Positions 6,960 through 15,539 of a stretch of 64,000 bases of DNA are shown piece by piece. The notes under the pieces were generated by a model, which saw only the letters and a program-made list of their open reading frames with translations, made no database searches and was not told the DNA's origin. The stretch covers positions 1 to 64,000 of the forward strand of contig CAZKBK010000029.1 in the NCBI GenBank assembly GCA_964551035.1. Reading direction: 5' to 3'. Source of the stretch: Chryseosolibacter sp964551035 (GTDB lineage Bacteria; Bacteroidota; Bacteroidia; Cytophagales; Cyclobacteriaceae). Positions within the stretch are counted from its first letter, which is position 1; each line of letters opens with the position of its first letter. The translations under genes and the position numbers were made by a program.

Positions 6960-9443
6960 ATGGCACAAAACACCTACAAGTCGAATACTTTTAAGAAGTC
7001 TGAGAAGAGGGGCAAGTCGTCTAAAAAGAAATTCGACTTCGGGTTTTTAAAAGATCCCAAGCTGAAACTCGCGCTTGGCTTCTTTTTGATCGTCGTGGCC
7101 GTCTACCTGATGCTTTCTTTCGTATCGTTTCTCTTTACCTGGAAAGCGGACTACAGCGTCGTAAACCCGCCCGCCGGCGAATCTGCATTCGCATCGGCAA
7201 AGGAGGTGGAGAACTGGCTCGGTCTTTACGGCGCAATCACCTCGCACTATTTCATCTACCGGTGGTTTGGCATTGCGTCGCTCTTTTTGCCACCGTTACT
7301 TTTTGTCATTGGTTTCCATTGGGTCTTCGGAAAGCAATTGCTTCGGATATTTTCGTTTTCCCTGTTTTCGATGTTCTCGGGGCTGTGGCTTTGCCTTCTG
7401 CTCGGTTACATGACGCACGTAAACGAGGGAACCAGCGAGTGGACGTTCCTGGGTGGCGGCGTCGGTCTCCAGCTCGCGCAACTCTGTGAGGATATGTTCG
7501 GCTGGGGGACTTTCCTGCTTCTCATCCTTTCGCTCTTTATATTTATCATCTTTTTCTTCAATATCACGGCGATCCCCGCCTTCCAAACGAAGGATCCCAA
7601 ACCGATGGGCTCCGATGCGATCGTTGACGAGACGGAAGGTACCCCTTCGTCGGTTTCAGGCTACACGGACGAAGGCGACAACTGGGTTGAACAGAACGAT
7701 GCGCCGGAAATTGTGAACGCTGCCGTGGAGGAGGATACGAATGGGCAAACCCAGGAGCCTGTGACGTTGGCAAACGCCGAGCAGGTTCAACCCGCCACGG
7801 CATTGAAGCTCGAAGTAGAGAAGCAACCCGCTAAAGAGCCGCGAGCTGCCGAGCCGGAATTTACGGTCGCCGAACCCGTAAACACGGACAAGCTGGCAGA
7901 AGAGATCGTTGAGGAACAGGGCGTCTATGATCCGACGCTGGAGTTGAGCAATTATAAATTCCCCGCACTCGAGCTCATGAATGAGTACGACGTTGGCAAG
8001 GCGGGGGTGACTCAGGAAGAACTCAACCAGAACAAGGACAAAATAGTGGCCACGCTGGTCAACTTCAAGATCGGTATTCAGAGCATCAAGGCCACCATCG
8101 GGCCAACGGTGACACTATACGAGATTGTTCCCGATGCCGGTATCAAGATCTCGCGCATCAAGAACCTCGAGGATGACATTGCCCTCAGTCTTGCAGCCTT
8201 GGGCATCAGGATCATCGCGCCGATTCCCGGCAAAGGCACCATCGGCATCGAGGTGCCGAACAAGAACCGCGAAATGGTTTCCATTCGCTCGATGTTGTCT
8301 ACGCAGTCTTTTGCCCGGACAGACAAAGAACTGCCCATTGCCCTGGGCAAGACGATCTCGAACGAGAGTTTTATCATCGACCTGGCGAAGATGCCCCACC
8401 TTCTCGTCGCCGGGGCAACGGGACAGGGCAAGTCGGTAGGCTTGAATGTGATCCTTACGTCGCTGATTTACAAGCGCCACCCCTCGCAATTGAAGTTTGT
8501 GCTGGTCGACCCGAAGAAGGTGGAGATGTCGCTGTACAGCAAACTCGAACGGCATTTCCTTGCGAAACTGCCCAATGCCGAGGAGGCCATCATTACCGAC
8601 ACCCGCAAGGTGGTGCATACCCTGAATTCCCTGTGTATCGAGATGGAGAACCGTTACGAGATCCTCAAGGATGCGGGTGCAAGAAATCTCAAGGAATACA
8701 ACGCCAAGTTCGTGGCGCGAAAGCTCAACCCGAAGGAGGGCCATCGTTTTCTCCCCTACATTGTACTGGTGATTGATGAATTGGCCGACCTGATGATGAC
8801 CGCCGGCAAAGAGGTCGAAACCCCGATCGCCAGGCTGGCGCAACTCGCGCGCGCCATTGGCATCCATCTGGTGGTGGCCACGCAGCGTCCGTCGGTGAAT
8901 GTGATTACCGGCGTCATCAAGGCAAACTTTCCCGCGCGCCTGTCATTCCGGGTGACGTCTAAAGTCGACTCGCGAACGATTCTGGATACGGGCGGCGCCG
9001 ACCAACTCGTTGGTCAGGGTGATATGCTTCTGTCGTCCGGATCGGACATCATCCGCCTGCAGTGCCCGTTCGTAGATACCCCGGAGATCGAAAAGGTCTG
9101 CGAGTTCATCGGCTCCCAGCGTGGGTATGATTCAGCGTACCTGTTGCCGGAGTATGAAGGTGATGACGAGAGCGGCGCCGCCAGCGTGGACCTCGCCGAA
9201 CGTGACGCGTTGTTTGAAGAGGCGGCGCGATTGATCGTCGGCCATCAACAGGGAAGCACGTCTTTGATCCAGCGAAAACTGAAGTTGGGTTATAACCGCG
9301 CCGGACGCCTGATCGACCAGTTGGAAGCCGCCGGTATCGTGGGGCCTTTCGAGGGAAGTAAAGCCCGGGAAGTGCTCATCCGGGATGAGGTCAGTTTGGA
9401 ACAATTATTGAATGAGTTGAAAGAAAAACACAGCCAATCATAA
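6960..9443 (+). CDS. ftsK: DNA translocase FtsK (SpoIIIE family)
   Basis: FtsK is an inner-membrane ATPase at the septum that pumps DNA so chromosome termini clear the division site and activates Xer recombination. The 827-residue chain has a basic N-terminus, four membrane segments (about 30-210), an acidic linker (to about 300), and a RecA-like motor with Walker A GATGQGKS (about 484-491) and Walker B VLVIDELAD (about 600-608). It ends with a winged-helix gamma domain (STSLIQRKLKLGYNRAG) that reads KOPS-type sequences. I start at MAQNTYKS because of the promoter box. The LolA-like gene follows at 25 bases, an arrangement common in Bacteroidota. Confidence 0.95.
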   Translation: MAQNTYKSNTFKKSEKRGKSSKKKFDFGFLKDPKLKLALGFFLIVVAVYLMLSFVSFLFTWKADYSVVNPPAGESAFASAKEVENWLGLYGAITSHYFIYRWFGIASLFLPPLLFVIGFHWVFGKQLLRIFSFSLFSMFSGLWLCLLLGYMTHVNEGTSEWTFLGGGVGLQLAQLCEDMFGWGTFLLLILSLFIFIIFFFNITAIPAFQTKDPKPMGSDAIVDETEGTPSSVSGYTDEGDNWVEQNDAPEIVNAAVEEDTNGQTQEPVTLANAEQVQPATALKLEVEKQPAKEPRAAEPEFTVAEPVNTDKLAEEIVEEQGVYDPTLELSNYKFPALELMNEYDVGKAGVTQEELNQNKDKIVATLVNFKIGIQSIKATIGPTVTLYEIVPDAGIKISRIKNLEDDIALSLAALGIRIIAPIPGKGTIGIEVPNKNREMVSIRSMLSTQSFARTDKELPIALGKTISNESFIIDLAKMPHLLVAGATGQGKSVGLNVILTSLIYKRHPSQLKFVLVDPKKVEMSLYSKLERHFLAKLPNAEEAIITDTRKVVHTLNSLCIEMENRYEILKDAGARNLKEYNAKFVARKLNPKEGHRFLPYIVLVIDELADLMMTAGKEVETPIARLAQLARAIGIHLVVATQRPSVNVITGVIKANFPARLSFRVTSKVDSRTILDTGGADQLVGQGDMLLSSGSDIIRLQCPFVDTPEIEKVCEFIGSQRGYDSAYLLPEYEGDDESGAASVDLAERDALFEEAARLIVGHQQGSTSLIQRKLKLGYNRAGRLIDQLEAAGIVGPFEGSKAREVLIRDEVSLEQLLNELKEKHSQS

Positions 9444-9448
9444 ATTTG
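9441..9448 (+). promoter_or_regulatory. Promoter -7 box of the LolA-like gene (TAAATTTG), overlapping the ftsK stop
   Basis: This exact TAnnTTTG match begins with the TAA stop codon of ftsK itself. A TTG at 9417-9419 lies 21 bases upstream as a possible -33 element. The gene could therefore be expressed independently of ftsK. Confidence 0.6.
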
Positions 9449-9468
9449 CACTTTCTAATTACCAAACA

Positions 9469-10110
9469 ATGAAAAAAACACTTTTAGCCGTCCTGCTTTT
9501 AGCCTTCGTCAAACTGACGTTTGCCCAGTACGATCCCAAGGCCCTTGAAACGCTGGATGCAATGAGTGAAAAATACAAAAGCATTCCATCCTTCGAGGTA
9601 AACCTTTCCTACAAGCTTTCCAACGAAGTTGAAAACGTCAGCGAAGAATACAAGGGAAAGATTACCGTGAAAGGTGAAAAGTATAAGCTTGTTCTTCCGG
9701 AACAGGAGGTCATTAACAACGGCACGACCCTGTGGACCTATCTGCCGGATGCAAGAGAGGTGAACATCGATAACTACGATCCAACCTCCGACGACATCAA
9801 TCCCAGCAAGATCTTCGAAATGTATAAGAAGGGCTTCAAATATCTTTACCTTCAGGACAAGACGGAGAACGGCGTGCTCTGTGAAGAAATCGACCTGGTT
9901 CCTGAAAAGAAGGATGCCCAGTATTTCAAGATCAAGATGTTCATCAGTAAGAATGACAAGACATTGCAGAGCTTTACGATGTACGACAAAAGCGGCAATC
10001 AGTTCAAGTACACCTTGTCAAAGTTCAATCCAAAGGCGAATGTGTCCGACAGCTTCTTCACATTCGATCCAAAAAAATATCCCGGCGTTGAGGTAATCGA
10101 TCTCCGATAG
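9469..10110 (+). CDS. LolA-like outer-membrane lipoprotein carrier protein
   Basis: This 213-residue periplasmic protein has a signal peptide ending near residue 19 (KLTFAQ). The body matches the LolA-like fold: an amphipathic helix with SEKYKSIPSFEVNLSY, then antiparallel strands including GKITVKGEKYKLVLP and NNGTTLWTYLP, the usual 'write a lipid-binding half-barrel' pattern. LolA shuttles lipoproteins from the LolCDE release complex across the periplasm to the outer membrane. Position behind ftsK is the same as in many Bacteroidota. Bacteroidota often have several LolA-like paralogues, so lipoprotein carriage is likely but not certain. Confidence 0.82.
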   Translation: MKKTLLAVLLLAFVKLTFAQYDPKALETLDAMSEKYKSIPSFEVNLSYKLSNEVENVSEEYKGKITVKGEKYKLVLPEQEVINNGTTLWTYLPDAREVNIDNYDPTSDDINPSKIFEMYKKGFKYLYLQDKTENGVLCEEIDLVPEKKDAQYFKIKMFISKNDKTLQSFTMYDKSGNQFKYTLSKFNPKANVSDSFFTFDPKKYPGVEVIDLR

Positions 10111-10122
10111 GCGCCGGATTGC

Positions 10123-10944
10123 ATGGATTCAGCGGAGCTTTTTGAACACATCAGGGGAAAGGAGTCCTACCTTTGCATCGGGCTCGACACCGACCTGGAA
10201 AAAATTCCCCGTCATCTTCAGTCGGCCGATGACCCGGTATTCGAATTCAACAGGCAGATCATCGATGCAACACACGAGTTTTGCGTCGCCTACAAACCCA
10301 ACATCGCTTTCTATGAGGCCCTGGGGCCGCGCGGGTGGGAGAGCCTTCAGAAGACCATCGACTACATTCCCGACGGCATTTTCACCATCGCCGATGCCAA
10401 ACGCGGGGACATTGGAAATACGTCATCGCTTTATGCCCGGGCGTTCTTCGGAAACATGGATTTCGACGCGGTGACGGTTGCGCCCTACATGGGCGAGGAC
10501 TCCGTGAAGCCTTTCCTCAGGTATAACGGCCGATGGGTGATCTTGCTGGCGCACACCTCCAACCCTGGCAGTGCCGATTTCCAGCTTTTACAATCCAGGG
10601 TCACCGGACGGAAACTCTATGAGGAAGTGATTCTCAAGGCCCAGCAGTGGGCAAATCCTGACCAGTTGATGTACGTGGTCGGCGCCACCCAGGCGGAGAA
10701 GGTCGAAGGCATCCGCAAACTGGCGCCGGATCATTTCTTTCTTGTTCCGGGCATTGGGGCGCAGGGTGGAGACCTTCACCTCGTATCCCGGTACGGAATG
10801 AATAAACGCTGCGGTCTGTTGGTGAATGCCGCGCGGTCGATCATCTATGCATCGGGCGATCGCGATTTTACACGCGCTGCGGCCACGGAAGCGCAGAAGT
10901 TACAGGCCGAAATGAAGCGCTACCTGCAGGCATTTTGTCCGTAA
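10123..10944 (+). CDS. pyrF: Orotidine-5'-phosphate decarboxylase
   Basis: PyrF converts OMP to UMP, the last step of de novo pyrimidine synthesis. The 273-residue length and sequence fit the longer 'type 2' PyrF branch. Motifs visible are CIGLDTDLEKIP near the start, KPNIAFYEALG, the catalytic DAKRGDIGNTS loop (aspartates and lysine of the active site), the TVAPYMGEDSVKPF segment and the phosphate-binding VPGIGAQGGD. It begins 12 bases after the LolA-like gene and probably shares its transcript. The pathway partner pyrD lies 5.5 kb upstream on the same strand. The start ATG has no obvious Shine-Dalgarno. Confidence 0.94.
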   Translation: MDSAELFEHIRGKESYLCIGLDTDLEKIPRHLQSADDPVFEFNRQIIDATHEFCVAYKPNIAFYEALGPRGWESLQKTIDYIPDGIFTIADAKRGDIGNTSSLYARAFFGNMDFDAVTVAPYMGEDSVKPFLRYNGRWVILLAHTSNPGSADFQLLQSRVTGRKLYEEVILKAQQWANPDQLMYVVGATQAEKVEGIRKLAPDHFFLVPGIGAQGGDLHLVSRYGMNKRCGLLVNAARSIIYASGDRDFTRAAATEAQKLQAEMKRYLQAFCP

Positions 10945-11004
10945 AACCGGATTGCTTTGGGCGCAGCGTTGTCAGTACCTTGTACGGCATACGATAGCCC
11001 AGCG

Positions 11005-12291
11005 ATGACCGAGGCCTTTCTACACTACATCTGGCAATATCAGTATTTTGACAAGTCCGCGCTCGTCACTACAGCGGGAGAGCCTGTGTCCGTCTTTGTC
11101 CCCGGAATACTGAACAGGGATTCCGGCCCAGATTTTTTTAACGCCCGTGTCAGGATCAATAACATGGATTGGGTGGGTAACGTGGAGATCCACATTCAGG
11201 CGTCGGGCTGGCAGGAACATCGGCACGATGAAGACGCCGCGTATGACAACGTGATACTGCATGTCGTGTGGAATGAAGATCGCGAAATCCTTCGCGCGGA
11301 TCAGTCGGCACTACCTACGATCGAGCTTAAGGGTCGTGTAGACCACTCGTTGGTATTGCGTTATACCCGGCTGATTGGTAGTCCGGGGCAGATCCCGTGC
11401 GCAGGACTGATCCACAAAGTGGAAGAGGTCACGCGGCTTTCATCGGCGCATAAGGCATTGGTACAACGGCTGGAAACACGGGCGCGTTCGGTGACGGAGA
11501 TATTTCAACGCACCGGTAACAACTGGGAAGAAACTTGTTATCAGTTGATCGTACGCAATTTCGGTTTTAAGGTCAATGCCGATCCGTTCGGCCAGCTCGC
11601 GACGGCATTGCCGTATAAGGTCCTTTTAAAACACGCGGATCAGTTGCAGCAGGTCGAGGCGCTGCTCTTCGGTCAGGCGGGGTTCCTGGAGGAGCGCTAT
11701 GAGAACGACTACTACGGCACCCTCCGCAGGGAGTACCACCTGCTGGCCAGGAAATATTCGCTCGGGCAACGACGCCTGTCACGTGCACAATGGCGTTTCC
11801 TCAGACTCCGGCCTGCTAATTTTCCGTCCCTTCGAATCGCCCAACTCGCCGCTTTACTCCACGACAGGAAGAATATTTTCTCGCGCGTGATGGGAGCAAG
11901 TTCTTACCGCACGTTGGTCGAAATGTTTTCCGTGCGACAGTCGGAATACTGGCAGCATCACTATCGGTTCGGGGATGGGGGTAAAGATTCAGTGCCGGCC
12001 CTGGGCGGTATGAGCATCGACAACATTCTTGTCAACAGCGTTGTGCCGCTGTTTGTGGCCTACGGGAAACTCAGGGCCGAACAAATGTACCTGGATCGCG
12101 CGATTGAAATTCTCGAACACGTTGCGGCGGAGGACAATTCCATCGTCAAAATGTGGAGCGACGTAGGTGTAAGGGCCAGAAATGCGGCCGATTCTCAGGG
12201 ACTAATCGAGTTGTATAACAACTTTTGTTTGAAGCGTAGATGTCTGGATTGTAATATTGGCTTTTCAATCATTCAGCCCCGTCGCGGATGA
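11005..12291 (+). CDS. DUF2851 family protein
   Basis: This 428-residue soluble protein matches the DUF2851 family seen in Bacteroidota. The hallmark N-terminal block is present: GPDFFNARVR with D43, WVGNVEIH with E61 and H63, then a histidine/aspartate cluster (EHRHDEDAAYDNVILHVVW). The spacing of D43 and E61-x-H63 resembles a nuclease-like metal site, but that is my inference. The rest is helical, ending with CLKRRCLDCNIGF, a CxxC-like tail. I start at the ATG at 11005 (MTEAFLHYIW), where family members begin, rather than the upstream ATG at 10957. The stop overlaps the start of the next gene (ATGA). Function is unknown. Confidence 0.85.
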   Translation: MTEAFLHYIWQYQYFDKSALVTTAGEPVSVFVPGILNRDSGPDFFNARVRINNMDWVGNVEIHIQASGWQEHRHDEDAAYDNVILHVVWNEDREILRADQSALPTIELKGRVDHSLVLRYTRLIGSPGQIPCAGLIHKVEEVTRLSSAHKALVQRLETRARSVTEIFQRTGNNWEETCYQLIVRNFGFKVNADPFGQLATALPYKVLLKHADQLQQVEALLFGQAGFLEERYENDYYGTLRREYHLLARKYSLGQRRLSRAQWRFLRLRPANFPSLRIAQLAALLHDRKNIFSRVMGASSYRTLVEMFSVRQSEYWQHHYRFGDGGKDSVPALGGMSIDNILVNSVVPLFVAYGKLRAEQMYLDRAIEILEHVAAEDNSIVKMWSDVGVRARNAADSQGLIELYNNFCLKRRCLDCNIGFSIIQPRRG

Positions 12292-13562
12292 ACATTGCCA
12301 TCGCCCTGCTCCATTTGGTTCTTCTGGCTGCCCTGGCGTATGCATTGTACCGGCGCGAAACGGCGCTGCGCGTATTTTTCTTTCCCGCGCTTGTGGTAAA
12401 ACTGCTCGCGGGAGTTTCGCTCGGCCTGCTTTATACTTGGTATTATTCCGGGGGCGACACGTTCGTATACTTTCAGGACGCGAGACAGTTCGCGGCGCTT
12501 GCCTTATCAGACCCCTTGCGGTACGTCGGGATCATGTGGTCAGGGCAAGGCCTGCCTGGTGACGTCGTCTTTGGCATGGATGAACCGAGGGCATTGTTCC
12601 TGGTGAAGGTTGCCAGTGTCTTTCATCTCTTTACACAGGGCAACTACTGGCTTATCGCGATCTGGTTTTCAACGTTGTCGTTTCTCGGCGCATGGTTTCT
12701 GGCGAAACAGATCGCCTCGGTACTTCCTTCGCTCACGCTTCCGGCAGCGGTGGCATTCCTCTTTTTCCCGTCTCTCGTATTCTGGAGCTCCGGGCTAATC
12801 AAGGAAAGCCTGACCATGGCGGCGCTGTATTTTGTTGTAGGTGTTTTTTTGCGATACTGGTTTGGGCGGTCCGTGCGGGTTGCGGAACTGATTCTGTCGG
12901 CAGTCGCGCTGTGGGTGACCTGGAAGCTGAAATACTACTTCCCGGCCGTTCTGATCCCGGTGGTTCTTGCGTGCCTGGCAACTCGCTATGTAAACGATCG
13001 ATTCCTGCACGTCCGACATTTCACGGTCCGGTTGGCTATCTGGATAGTCCTGCTGATCACCCCCGCGATGTTGATGACGTTACTTCACCCTAACTTCGCG
13101 CCTTCACGATTCCTTCACGTAATCGTCAATAACAACCATGCTTTCCTCGCGCTTTCCGAACCCGGTGATTTCATCCGTTTCGGAACGATCGAACCAAGTT
13201 TCATATGCATTCTTTCCCATGCACCGCTTGCTATTTTTTCGGGGCTTTTCAGGCCCGGTGTGTGGGAAGCGCACACGTTGCTTCAAGGGTTGGTGGCTGC
13301 CGAAAACCTGCTGATCCTTACGCTTACGGTTCTCGCGATCCTTGACTGGAAATCCGTGAAAAATTCACCAAACCGCTTACTCATCATCGCAGCATTGGTG
13401 TATATACTTGTGCTCTGCACTTTCATCACAATTTCAACCCCCAACTTCGGCACCTTATCGAGGTATCGCATCGGATATTTGCCGTTTTACCTTTTCCTTG
13501 TCCTGTGTAATAAAATGACCTTAAGGGCCATTCAAAGATTGCAGTCCAACCTTGTGCGGTAA
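12288..13562 (+). CDS. Polytopic membrane protein, possibly a glycosyltransferase-C or polymerase-type protein
   Basis: This 424-residue protein has roughly ten hydrophobic segments spread along its length. A loop after the second segment carries SGGDTFVYFQDARQF, with an aspartate-bearing motif reminiscent of the first periplasmic loop of GT-C glycosyltransferases and polysaccharide polymerases, and a second loop reads SGLIKESLTMAALYF. No firm family can be named. Its ATG overlaps the DUF2851 stop, and the next gene is a sugar-acyltransferase relative, which is consistent with a surface-glycan role. That role is inference from context and topology. Confidence 0.8.
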   Translation: MNIAIALLHLVLLAALAYALYRRETALRVFFFPALVVKLLAGVSLGLLYTWYYSGGDTFVYFQDARQFAALALSDPLRYVGIMWSGQGLPGDVVFGMDEPRALFLVKVASVFHLFTQGNYWLIAIWFSTLSFLGAWFLAKQIASVLPSLTLPAAVAFLFFPSLVFWSSGLIKESLTMAALYFVVGVFLRYWFGRSVRVAELILSAVALWVTWKLKYYFPAVLIPVVLACLATRYVNDRFLHVRHFTVRLAIWIVLLITPAMLMTLLHPNFAPSRFLHVIVNNNHAFLALSEPGDFIRFGTIEPSFICILSHAPLAIFSGLFRPGVWEAHTLLQGLVAAENLLILTLTVLAILDWKSVKNSPNRLLIIAALVYILVLCTFITISTPNFGTLSRYRIGYLPFYLFLVLCNKMTLRAIQRLQSNLVR

Positions 13563-13574
13563 AAATGGTAAATC

Positions 13575-13582
13575 TACCTTTG
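13575..13582 (+). promoter_or_regulatory. Promoter -7 box of the acyltransferase gene (TACCTTTG)
   Basis: This exact TAnnTTTG match has a TTG at 13552-13554, 20 bases upstream, as a -33 element. It supports the ATG at 13603 and shows that this gene need not depend on the membrane-protein gene before it. Confidence 0.65.
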
Positions 13583-13602
13583 CCCTTCACCGAAGCTGCC
13601 CT

Positions 13603-14241
13603 ATGGAAAATCCCGTCATTATTTTTGAAGCGAACTATCTTGGACGTCAGGCAAAGGAAATTTTTGAAGGTAATGGAAATGTTGTCTATGGGTTTCTGGA
13701 TGACAACAAGGCGTTGCACCAAACTGAAATTGACGACGCGGTGGTGCTGGGCAGTACAGACGACGACGGATTTCTGAAACTGATAGGAAAGAAGTGTGAA
13801 GCTTTTGTAGCGGCAGACGACAACAAGGTACGGAAGGCGCTGGTGAAAATGATCCTGGAAGTCAGACACGTTCAACCCCTCAACGCGATTCATGGCGATA
13901 CGATCATCGCGCGTTCTGCGGCATTTGGATATGGTAATTTTATTGACGCCGGTGTGACGGTGGGCGCGGGCAGCGAGATCGGAAGTCATGCCCTGATTCA
14001 TGCCGGCGCCACGATAGGCGCGGAGGTGAAAGTCGGGGACTTTGTCCAGGTCGGTGCGGGAAGCGTGATCAATTCAGGTGCCGTCATTGAAGAAGAGGCT
14101 TTCATCGGGTCCGGCGTGGTGATCGTTTCAGGCGTAACCATCGGAAAAGGGGCAAGGGTCGGCGCGGGTTCCGTTGTGATCGCGCCGGTAAAGGCGGGCG
14201 AAACCGTATTCGGAAACCCTGCGGAAAAAGTTAACGCATAG
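13603..14241 (+). CDS. NeuD/PglD-type sugar O- or N-acyltransferase (left-handed beta helix)
   Basis: This 212-residue protein has an N-terminal alpha/beta domain (about 1-85) and a C-terminal left-handed beta helix of hexapeptide repeats (about 95-205; for example IGSHALIHAGATIGAEVKVG and IGKGARVGAGSVV), the layout of PglD, NeuD and WeeI acetyltransferases. These transfer acetyl groups from acetyl-CoA to nucleotide-linked amino sugars. The usual N-terminal GxGGxG is altered to FEANYLGR. The ATG at 13603 is chosen from the promoter box and from MENPVIIFEA being a family-like start. The nucleoside phosphorylase gene starts 2 bases after the stop, so they are co-transcribed. Confidence 0.85.
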   Translation: MENPVIIFEANYLGRQAKEIFEGNGNVVYGFLDDNKALHQTEIDDAVVLGSTDDDGFLKLIGKKCEAFVAADDNKVRKALVKMILEVRHVQPLNAIHGDTIIARSAAFGYGNFIDAGVTVGAGSEIGSHALIHAGATIGAEVKVGDFVQVGAGSVINSGAVIEEEAFIGSGVVIVSGVTIGKGARVGAGSVVIAPVKAGETVFGNPAEKVNA

Positions 14242-14243
14242 TT

Positions 14244-15107
14244 ATGGCAAAAATCCCCGAAGCTGACCTGATCCTCAATGAGGATGGGAGTATATACCAC
14301 CTTAGCCTGCTGCCGCGGCATGTTTCCGACACCATCATTACCGTCGGCGATCCGAACCGGGTTTATCGCGTAAGCAAATTCTTTGATGACATTGAATTCG
14401 AAATGAACAAGCGCGAGTTCATCACCCATGTAGGGACATTCAATGGCAAACGCATTACGGTGGTGAGCACGGGCATTGGAACAGACAACGTGGAGATTTT
14501 TCTTACCGAGCTGGACGCGCTGGTAAACATCGACCTGAAAACACGTGAGCCGAAGAGTCGGAAGCGGAAGCTCAGGATCATCCGCATCGGGACATCGGGA
14601 GCCCTCCAGGAAGACATCCCCGTGGGTGCATTCCTCGCTTCGGACTATGCGATCGGCCTGGACAACCTGATGAGCTTTTATGATCTCAAAATGGATGCTT
14701 TCGAGAGGGAGATTGGCGCCGACATCCAAAAAGTGGTTGACCTGCCCTTCAGACCCTACGTGGTCAGGGGTTCTGAAATCCTGAGGAAACAGTTTGGAAC
14801 CGGGATGCTGGTGGGTAACACGGTGACCACCCCCGGTTTTTACGCGCCGCAAGGCCGGATGCTACGCATTTCGGGAAAATATCCCGGCCTGCTCGAGCAG
14901 TTGAACTACTACCATAATAAGGAAAGCGACTTCTGGCTTACGAATTTCGAGATGGAAACGGCCGGTTATTATGGATTGGGCCGCCTTCTCGGCCATGAGG
15001 TGTTGAGCATCAACGCCATCATCGCAAACAGGATCAAAAACAAGTTTGCCAAAGACCCCAACAAGGTGGTCGACAGCCTGATCAAGGCCGTTCTGGAGCG
15101 TATCTGA
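14244..15107 (+). CDS. Nucleoside phosphorylase (uridine phosphorylase-like)
   Basis: This 287-residue enzyme belongs to the NP-I (PNP/UDP) family, which cleaves nucleosides with phosphate to give base and ribose-1-phosphate. Signature elements are the phosphate-binding GDPNRVYRVSKFFDD (about 33-47), VVSTGIGTDN, the RIGTSGALQ loop, and the ribose-binding FEMETAGYYGL near 235. The chain is about 30 residues longer than E. coli Udp. The preceding gene ends 2 bases upstream. Uridine is the likely substrate, but a purine nucleoside cannot be excluded by eye. Confidence 0.88.
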   Translation: MAKIPEADLILNEDGSIYHLSLLPRHVSDTIITVGDPNRVYRVSKFFDDIEFEMNKREFITHVGTFNGKRITVVSTGIGTDNVEIFLTELDALVNIDLKTREPKSRKRKLRIIRIGTSGALQEDIPVGAFLASDYAIGLDNLMSFYDLKMDAFEREIGADIQKVVDLPFRPYVVRGSEILRKQFGTGMLVGNTVTTPGFYAPQGRMLRISGKYPGLLEQLNYYHNKESDFWLTNFEMETAGYYGLGRLLGHEVLSINAIIANRIKNKFAKDPNKVVDSLIKAVLERI

Positions 15108-15144
15108 AAGCCTGCGGGAAAAAAGTCCCCAATTGCCGCTTTAG

Positions 15145-15396
15145 TTACCCATTTACGGCACTATCCATGCGAATGATGTGTTTACCTGCTGTAAGCGGGT
15201 CGTCGTTGTAGAAACCCGACAAAATCCTGTGGGCGATTTGCTCAATGACGAGTTCTTCGTCCGTTTTGCCCTCCTTGCCACGCCAGTAAACGCGGGCCGG
15301 ATGTTTTTTCATATCATCTACATACGAGCGGGCATGTTGATACTGTTCCTCTGAGAAGGTAATGGTAAAGCAGGTTTTTACTTTTTGTGTTGCCAT
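15145..15396 (-). CDS. Small hypothetical protein, 83 residues
   Basis: The sequence is a plausible small soluble protein: a short strand (KVKTCFTITFSE), an amphipathic helix rich in charged residues around 20-32, and a second helix (EELVIEQIAHRILSGFY). I do not recognise the family. It converges with the nucleoside phosphorylase gene and is divergent from the M16 peptidase gene. The opposite strand has no competing frame here. The call rests on composition and on filling an otherwise empty 430-base interval. Confidence 0.6.
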   Translation of the reverse strand: MATQKVKTCFTITFSEEQYQHARSYVDDMKKHPARVYWRGKEGKTDEELVIEQIAHRILSGFYNDDPLTAGKHIIRMDSAVNG

Positions 15397-15524
15397 AACA
15401 GGTGTGGAATTTGCAATACTTATGCCACTTGATTATCACCTAATAATACGTAAAAGCCACTGTTTCAGGCAACAGCCTTGCCCGGTGGCGGTCAAAGGTG
15501 TTCGCCGGCGAAACACTTAATTCT

Positions 15525-15532
15525 TAACTTTG
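15525..15532 (+). promoter_or_regulatory. M16 peptidase promoter -7 box (TAACTTTG)
   Basis: This exact TAnnTTTG match ends only 7 bases before the ATG at 15540, so the transcript would be leaderless or nearly so. Confidence 0.6.
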
Positions 15533-15539
15533 TTGCACC

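Noticed and set aside
10168..10175. TACCTTTG, an exact -7 box match
   Set aside because: It is inside the pyrF coding region, downstream of the start codon, with no gene start following.
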